Source: Rhea pennata (Eukaryota; Chordata; Aves; Rheiformes; Rheidae). Taken from it: a stretch of 64,000 nucleotides of DNA. The stretch lies in contig NC_084669.1 of assembly GCF_028389875.1 (NCBI RefSeq), forward strand, positions 30,492,567 to 30,556,566, written 5' to 3'. The position numbers were made by a program, and so were the translations under genes. Below the pieces are notes generated by a model. The model saw nothing but the letters and a program-made list of their open reading frames with translations. It was not told where the DNA came from and searched no databases. Position 1 is the stretch's first letter; each line of letters starts with the position of its first letter. Shown here one piece after another: positions 50,001 to 64,000 of this stretch.

Positions 50001-53000
50001 GATTTTTTAAAAAAAATTGTCATACATTACTTAAAGTCATATTCAGTATCTGTATTTGAAGACAGATGACTTATTTCCTCATTTGATTTAGAGGTGAATG
50101 AATCTGATTTCCTGTGGTGCTGTTTTAGCTTGCCTCCAGACAGAGCTACTCAGTATGAAGAGACTTTCCTGTCTTCTTTTTTTGGCTGCTTCTCTTCTGT
50201 CTGCCAGGATTTCTTCTCTTCTGACTTAGCTACATGTTAATGAGCTTCCCTTGCTGCACTTTCCCTGTTCCAGAGGTCTAAGGCTGGTACCAGTACGAGT
50301 GCCAGTCACCAGTAGTCTGCTGTGCATATTACCTTGTCTAAAACTGTATACGTATGTCAGGATGGTAACTTTTCTGCAAAAGAAAAGACTTTACTGTCAA
50401 AAGTTGTAGCAGTACACCCCCATGGGTTGTCCTTACATTAGTGGCATAGGTTGTTGCCCTTGAAAATGGAGAAGTAAGCAGTAGTACTATAAGGTACTGT
50501 CACTTAAATAGAGCTGCATTTATTCTGGGGTTGTGTTGCTTTTTAAGTGATGCTATATGAAAGTCAGTATGTATGAAAGTCCAGGAGTCTTAGAAGCTAA
50601 GATAAAGAAATGTATCTTAGGGGGCTAATATAACTTATAGAACTATAACATCTGTAACATGAAATAAACCATGGAAAGTGATCTAACTTCAAGGAATCAG
50701 TTTTACAGATAAAGACTGGTAATTAGCCTAACTGATAGCATTTGTATTCTAGGTAAAGCTTATGAGTGCCTGATTTTCACAGGTTTATATTTTCTTATTG
50801 TAGCATGCTTAACTTTACAGCAAGTGCAATAGTGGATATGTTTAAACTGCAGATTGGAGAAAAAAGGGACAAGGGGTTGTATCCTATACTTTTTGTGGCT
50901 TTTTACAAATTAGTCACAATTCTTAGTGAAGCATATCATTTTTTTAACCTTTGATGTTCTAGTAAGAGCCTATGCCTTGCTTCTCTGGCTATGAATCTTT
51001 TCAGTCTCAATTTGTTCGTAGTCAGCTCATGCCGTTTGCTCAGAAGCCAACTTTGTCCTTGAGCTTAAATAGTTGTTTTCCTTTGCTACTGTTGGCTCCT
51101 TGTCTATTTATAGAGAGATCATACCTCTCTCAGCATTGGGCTTTCCGGATAAACACATGTTTAGCAGGCTGAGGAGGGGAACCTCTTGCATATTAGACCC
51201 CTCATTATCTGGTCATCTGAGCAGGTATTCTTTGCATCTGACTCGCATGAATTACAAAAGCTCCATCTTGTGAGGAAATAAGCTATTAGGCACAGCTTGG
51301 AATTTGCCAGCTTCATGTCAGCACTATGGTGGCTTGTATTTCTTGCTCCTATGTCATTTGGACCACAGAAGTAGAGGCCAGCTCGTGTTATTCCCTCCTC
51401 TACGCACCCACACATGGTATTAATATCTTTATCTCACTGTATCAGTCCTTATTACTACAGTGTTCCCAGTACCTCTTAATGAACAACCTAATCTTTTATG
51501 CAGGATTGAGGCAGTTTTATAGATGAGACATGCACTCTATTTTTACTTCCCACTGATATTCACCAAGTGCATACATTCAGGTAGTAAGTACTGGGTTGAT
51601 GTTATACAAAATCTGTCATATTAGCATTTAAAACACAAGACCTTACTAATGTGCCACATACTTACCTTAATAGAGAATATTCTTGGCCTTCCTCTGCATG
51701 GAATGAAATAAGCTTATATACATATATATTTAAAATAATAAAATGGTTTATGAAAAGTATAAAAAGTGATATTCTGAAGTATTCTGTCCAGTGCAGTACC
51801 TTAATAGTCACTGTATAGATACTTAAGGCTACATGGGAGTTGATTTTAATCAGAATGGTGGGATGTGTCCATAGGCTATTGCCTGTTCCAGGTTATATCT
51901 AGCTAATGCTGTATGTGAAGAAAGGCATATTTTTAGCTCCCTCCCTTGGCAGTTAGTGAATTGAATTTAGGAATGAGTAATCCTTATTGCTGATTATATA
52001 CAGTGTTTTTGTTCTCCAGGGCTGAATTACTCATCTTGCTTTGTTAGCTTTTTCTAGAATTTCTTAATCTTCAAAAATTACAAGTTTGTCGTCGTGCTTT
52101 CTACTGTTCTACGGCACTTTTCAAATAAATAAGGCTAAGCAGTTTCCCTGTAGGGGAAGCTTGGAAGGACTACTGGCCTGGGATTTTAAAAAGTATAGTT
52201 GTCCTAAAAGCCTAAGGATTGCTTTGATATTCTGTTCCTACTGAAATTCATCTAAATGAAAATGTTATGTATGGATAAAAAGCTAACACTAAGAAACTAA
52301 GGTTTTGCAATAAATGCTGGAGTTGATTTATGGATTTTGTCTGAGGATTTTGCAGACAGAGGTGAGGAACGAATGCACAAAATGTTAGCAAGAATTGTAA
52401 CCTGTAGAATGCCCAAATTAGTCTCAAAGCTCAAAAGATAATCATGACTAGAAGAAAATACTGAAGTCAAAGCAGGACACAAAAGCCTCAGATATGAGTA
52501 ATTCCGAGTGAGAGGCAAAGCTGTTGCAGATTGTGGTGCACTTGAAAGACTTGCTGAGATTCACAGGATTCACAGTGCAGGAGGAGTAGTTTACCAAGTG
52601 TGTTGCTCTGAGCTGTTGCCTTGGTAACTGTTTAGTTTTGAGACTCTTTGAATACTTCACCCTCACTAGTGATGAGGGAATATGTAGATAACTACTCTTA
52701 GTGATAACTGAACTAGAAGATCAGGAAATACTTACACTAACTTCCCTAAGTGTGTTTCTGTAGGTTTTTAGGCAAACTAGAAAGACAGTAATCATTCTCT
52801 AAAAGCTGGTGGTTCTGGATTTTTTTTTTTTTTTTACGTAACCATACAAAACACAACAATCTGTACAAAGTAAAATCGAGGATGTACAGCTGGTTACTTT
52901 TTCTTTGAAATAAAGATCTTCATTACATGCCTGTTAGTACAATCCTTAGTACAAACCTAAATTTACATCTCTACAAATTGCTGTTTAAAATGGTAATTGA

Positions 53001-54243
53001 CAGTTGCTGTAAAACTTGTGTGCAGGATGTAGCATACACCAGTTATATCACAAAATTCAAAGTAGTCTTACTGATAATTACTATTTTGACATTTATTTTA
53101 AAAAAAGCTGTTTTAGGTGCTTTGCTACTTGGAAAAGTTTAAAGTTAATCCATAGTATCTAAGAAGCCAAACTTAAATCATGAGGAAATTTTACCGTAAC
53201 CAAAAGAATTGTTGGTCTCAGCACAAAGATAACTGGTTAAGGTATAGTATCTCAAAAATATGGAAGATTATAAAACAGAATTTTCAAAAGCTAACACACT
53301 GTGATGATAAAGCCTTCTCTTTATACTACCCAGCAGTAAAACAAAAATTAAAGTTTTTCTCCCATGTAGGATACCTTGTACGTAGCAAAACCAAACTATC
53401 ACTCAGCATACTGTTTAACTTCTTGGGGTGTGGCAAGGGAAGAATACTAGAGAAAGAATTTGTCTGTTTTCCAGTGAAAAGTATTTTCCATGGCAGTGAG
53501 TCATGCAGTAACTTGAGGTTTTTTTCAAACCACTTTGTCCAACTAGTTTGCTGTAAGAGTCACAAGTTTCCAGAGACCTACTGGTCCCTACTGGGACTTT
53601 GAGTTATAAAATGCTAATCTTGCTGTGCAACAGTGACTTTCATTGCTTACGTATTACAAATCTTTGCAAAAAAAAAAATATTGTATCTGTGTATGTGGTC
53701 CATTTTAGAATCAGGCTGTTGAATGTGTCTGCCAAGAGCTGTACAAATGCAGGGCAATACTCTGGCCCTGCCAAAACAGGAAGCTGTCAGACTAAATTTC
53801 ACTCAAGTCCAAATACAATACAAATCAAGTCTTTTATTTTTGTGTGTCCTCTTGCAGATTGAATGTACAGCATTCTCAAATGCCTGTTTTTTTACCAGCA
53901 CTTGCAGCTTAGCACAAGTAACTCCCTGCCTGAGAGGTGGGCCTCATATAGATTAGTCACACTTCCTGGAATACAAAAATTGGCCTAATTGTGGAAAGGA
54001 ATAAAATGTTAGCATATTTTAAATGTTGTCCCCCTATTGCTACAGAAGGAGAAAAGTCATACATGTCACTAAACTGGGAAGCTATACACTGAACTATGCC
54101 CAGCGCAATAAAAATGTTTAGCAGATAAACTGTAACTAAGTAGCTAGTGAAGTCAGCACAACTCTCAGAACTGAGCAGTCTCCCATTTATGAAGACAAGC
54201 ATTTGGACAAGTTGATTAATTAAAACTGTTTAATGGACTGGGG

Positions 54244-54380
54244 TTAGGTTAAGCTCAGTTGGTTAGAGCGTGGTGCTAATAATGCCAAGGTTGTGGGTTT
54301 GATCCCCGTACGGGCCACTTGCTTGAGGGTTGGACTAGATGACCTCCAGAGGTCCCTTCCAACCTTACCGATTCTATGAC
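54244..54380 (+). mobile_element. tRNA-Ile-derived SINE with CR1-like 3' tail
   Basis: The head (about 54247-54317) is a tRNA-Ile relic. It has an A box-like AAGCTCAGTTGGTTAGAGC, an anticodon loop CTAATAA (anticodon AAT), a B box-like GGGTTTGATCCCC and an end GTACGGGCCA. A CR1-type 3' end follows at once: GGGTTGGACTAGATGACCTC, CAGAGGTCCCTTCCAACCTT and ATTCTATGAC. A tRNA-Ile head fused to a CR1 tail is the architecture described for songbird TguSINE1-type elements, mobilised by CR1. An extra A in the head and several C-to-T changes show it is not a working tRNA gene. It lies in GLUD1 intron 1, sense orientation. Confidence 0.85.
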
Positions 54381-56715
54381 TGCAGAAGAAGCTAAAACCT
54401 GCTCAAAAATATAAAAGCACACTTCTTCCAGAAAAGGACAATTTCAGCCTCAAGTCTACAAGTTGTCCCTATTAGGGTATATGAACATGGATGACTACAG
54501 GTGTCTCAGCTAAAAGCCTTTTAATACTATGTTAATCTCAGAGCATTTTCCCTTGTTCACCTAGTATAAAAGTATAATACCTATTGCAACAAAACATATA
54601 GCAGCCCACAATAAAACTGGAAATGTAACTGAATTGCATGTGTGTGAAGCCTCTAGTGACACTGCTGCTTGTTCAGTTTTTCAGATTGTATCTTCTGTAT
54701 GATAAATACGCAGAAGAGGCCACTCTCCTTTTTGTGTTCTGTTTGCCTGTTAAAAATGTAAAAATAAGTAATCCTAACTCTTAATTCACCCACTGTTTTC
54801 CATATATCAATAAAAAAGGCATTTTGTGTGCCTGCAAACATATTACTGACATAGTTCTGGCAAAACTGCTTTGCATGTGTGGCTTGGTGAAGTTGGAACA
54901 AATATGTGGGTTGAATAAATACGCAGTGACCTAGTTCAGATGGGGATAGGGGGCAGAGTTCGTTCCTGCCAAGCGTAGACTGGGGCTTCGGGCTTGGCTG
55001 GCTTGAGCAACACCCTCGGACGAGGTCCTGAGCGTACCTGCGCAGCCCGGAGGGAACGCTGTCCCCAGGCATGCCTGGCTGGGCTGTAGGCAGTGGCTCC
55101 TCTTGCTCAGAGGGCAGTCGGCAAGTTACCCACCTGAGGAGTGTAACCCTCCTCCAAATTAGACCTGTGAAACACCATGTACGCTGTATCTCAGACTGTT
55201 CTGCTGGGCCTTAATAGATTCCACTTAAATTTAAAATGATTTTTCCTATGAGAAGGTTCTTGGAAGTCCAGATAGGCTTCCTCTATATCTTATCGCTGCC
55301 CAAGTCAGAAGCTAGCTAATTTGCTTTTGGAGCCCACCCTCCATCCCATGTACACTCTGAATTTAAATTCTGTTCTGTGGAGGCCTGGTGCTTTCTTTTA
55401 CTAATTGAACTTGCACAAGAAAGCAGAACTTGGCCCTCAGCTTTATTAGAGCAGCATTCAGTTCCTTTGAAACTAGGACTGTTTCCAGAGCATTCAGAAA
55501 TGCTTTCACACGGGCAAAGTGCTTTAGTTTGACTAATGTATGCTAGTCTTTTTTTTTTTCATTTCTGAAGACCTGAATATGTACTTCTCTAGATACTAGG
55601 AAATTTGGTGCCTTTTCCTAGCATCTAAAAGACACTCTGTGCCTGCTTCCAACCACCATGCAGCTTGGCACAACCTACAGGCTGTCTTTGGAGGATTTGG
55701 GGAGTAGAGGAGAGAATAAATTCTGCACAGCCCTGTTGTGGTTAATGGTACAGACTAAGCTTGGATAGAAGCTAATGTATAGGTGTAGGGCTTTTACTGT
55801 TCCCCCGTGCATTTGCGGGAACTGTGTGGATCATAAACTTTGTGTTTAGGCCTCTGCTAGCCTGTATACGCACCCTGTCAATTTGTCTAAAGTTTCTACT
55901 TTGCAACTACCTCTAAATACAAGAGTTTTAACTTTTTGTTTGGTCAATTTGTTGGACAGTTGTAACCCGTTTCTTAGAAGACTTGAGAGTCAGGCAGGTG
56001 AGCAGATCTCCCTACCTCTGCATAATCGTTTTCCGTTTGTTTTTGAACTGCCTTGAAGGCCACAGTCACCAGGTTTGAATCTGAGTCTCTGTCAACCCAC
56101 AACAATACAGATTTGAACCTGGATCGTTACCAATGCGTGCTTGCAGTTCTGACAGATCGGAGCGGACAGTGCAGATTGTGCTGGGTTTTGTGCAAGGTGC
56201 AGGATGGATGGCTTGATTACGTACAGCCTTGCTGGTAGAGCTAGTCTGTCAAAATGTTTTGAACAAATTTGAATTAGCAGAGTGGCTTGCTGCTTTTTGC
56301 CCTGCCTCCGTTCCTAGCAGTCAGAGCCGCGAAGCTGCGTATTGTTTCGTTGGACCACAGCCAAACGTGTTACAAGGCTCATAGCTTAACAGGAGCTTGC
56401 ATTACTCTAGCAAAGGGATGTTGGTTATGACCTGTACTGATAAATTACATTCAGGAACACAGTTTGTCTTGTGTAAACAATGAATGAAGTTCAAATTTAA
56501 GTATCTTACAGTATGCTGATGAGCTTTATCACTGTCCTAAAAAACAGGGACTGAGTTACCTGTCAGCTCGACTCTCAGGGAACGTTCACTTCTGTTCCAA
56601 GGTTGAGTGCTGCTGCTAAGCCATTTGGTAGAGAATTGTTGAAGTCTTTAATTTCTGCTAAAGAAAAGATAGATATTTAAGTAGGAAAATGGAAGATTGT
56701 TCTTAAAAATCTTAA

Positions 56716-57728
<1,013 letters not shown>

Positions 57729-57784
57729 ATGTGCCATTTGGTGGGGCAAAGGCTGGTGTCAAGATCAATCCCAAGAACTACACA
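57729..57784 (+). CDS. GLUD1: GLUD1 exon 3 with catalytic lysine
   Basis: A 56-bp exon with acceptor TTTTTGTAG and donor TACACA|GTAAGC. It encodes (D)[18 protein letters not shown], which fits the Glu/Leu/Phe/Val dehydrogenase active-site pattern. Lys180 in GGAKAG is equivalent to bovine Lys126, the catalytic lysine. The exon ends on a codon boundary. Confidence 0.97.
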
Positions 57785-58679
57785 GTAAGCTTAATCATAG
57801 ATATAGATTCAGTTAACTGCAGTACTGAAGCCAGCCAGTTAAAAACCTCTTCTAAGGGCGTTATTGACAACTTAAAATTTCCTGCTACTTCTGCCCTGTA
57901 GAGGCTGAATTAAGCTTGTGTGTGCAATAGATAGGAAAACAATATTTACAAGATGTACATATAAGAGGTCAAATACTTCAATCATTTAGTCTGTTTCTTT
58001 TTTATCTTGAGGTCAGAAGACTGTAGACCATTTGGGACCTAATTTTTTTTAAAGCTGATATTGTTAATAAGGGCTTAAATTAAACTACTTTTACAAAAAA
58101 AGTTAATGTTTTTGTTTATTATGACGAGTATTTTTATGGTCCATTACACCTTTATACGCAGTGTTCCAGTGTAAATAATAGCTAACTTGAGTTATAAAAA
58201 GTTTACTGCAGGCTTGTGTCTTGCCCTAATTAAATAACTCGCATTGAAAGCAATGCTCAAATATGTATCAGATATTCTGAGCTCAAAACTCATGTGAGGT
58301 TTTGTGTGAAGTACTTCAGGACTGTGTTTGTTATGGAACCTGCAGGCCGGCTATTGCTATTGCTGGGTATAAATCTCTCACACAGGCTATCGGACTTGTT
58401 TGCTGGAAACCTCTGCTACAAGCACAGGTGGTTCTTTCTGTGCTGCATTCCTGACTTGTCACGGATCAGAATGTGAAGAAAGAAAGTCAAATGTTTCCTT
58501 GTCCTGTCTGAATATAAAGGGACTACTAGGGAGTGACGTGTAAACTACATAAATACATGAGTCATCCTTTCTTCTTCTTCTTCTTCTAAAAAAAATCTTT
58601 TAACACTTGGGTATTAGTTCTAGCAAATGTTCGTAAGCACTAATGATTTCTTGTGATATTTATTGCATTTTCTTTATAG
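57785..58679 (+). other. GLUD1: GLUD1 intron 3
   Basis: An 895-bp intron, GTAAGC to TTTATAG. It contains a short CTT microsatellite at about 58570-58587. Confidence 0.95.

Positions 58680-64000
<5,321 letters not shown>

Noticed and set aside
53180..53602. 140-codon plus-strand open frame in GLUD1 intron 1
   Set aside because: Composition is typical of AT-rich noise, and no domain, splice context or homologue is recognised.
54247..54317. Functional tRNA-Ile gene
   Set aside because: The head has an extra base and stem-disrupting C-to-T changes, and is fused to a CR1 tail, so it is a SINE.

Overview
The window is vertebrate nuclear DNA, most likely from a bird and probably a songbird. It is AT-rich with long introns, has one CpG island, carries CR1 LINE fragments, and contains a tRNA-Ile-headed SINE with a CR1-like tail, an architecture reported from songbirds. 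No bacterial, viral or CRISPR content was recognised.

Two protein-coding genes lie head to head across the CpG island (about 43.9-45.3 kb), the same arrangement as at human 10q23. On the minus strand is SHLD2 (FAM35A), the ssDNA-binding subunit of shieldin. A probable 5' non-coding exon sits near 44.15 kb, followed by a very long first intron. Six coding exons (19252 down to 5571) give about 805 in-frame residues through five junctions whose phases all match. The C-terminal end, roughly 100 residues in the human protein, was not securely found; it may lie left of the window or in a poorly conserved terminal exon. On the plus strand is GLUD1, mitochondrial glutamate dehydrogenase. Exons 1-5 (44570 to 60505) give 244 in-frame residues: the transit peptide and most of the glutamate-binding domain, including the catalytic lysine. 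The NAD-binding half lies to the right of the window.

Layout: 1-5570 SHLD2 3' intronic sequence; 5571-19252 SHLD2 coding exons and introns; 19253-44144 SHLD2 5' intron with a CR1 fragment (20.5-21.4 kb), a perfect 179-bp inverted repeat (22.7-23.6 kb) and a second CR1 3' end (41.1 kb); 44145-44569 shared promoter; 44570-45005 GLUD1 exon 1; 45006-56839 GLUD1 intron 1, with an unexplained minus-strand ORF pair (46.5-47.1 kb) and the SINE (54.2 kb); 56840-60505 GLUD1 exons 2-5; 60506-64000 GLUD1 intron 5.

The two proteins have unrelated jobs, DNA double-strand-break end protection and glutamate oxidation. Their link here is the shared CpG-island promoter. The most unusual structure is the perfect inverted repeat, which would form a long RNA hairpin in the SHLD2 pre-mRNA.
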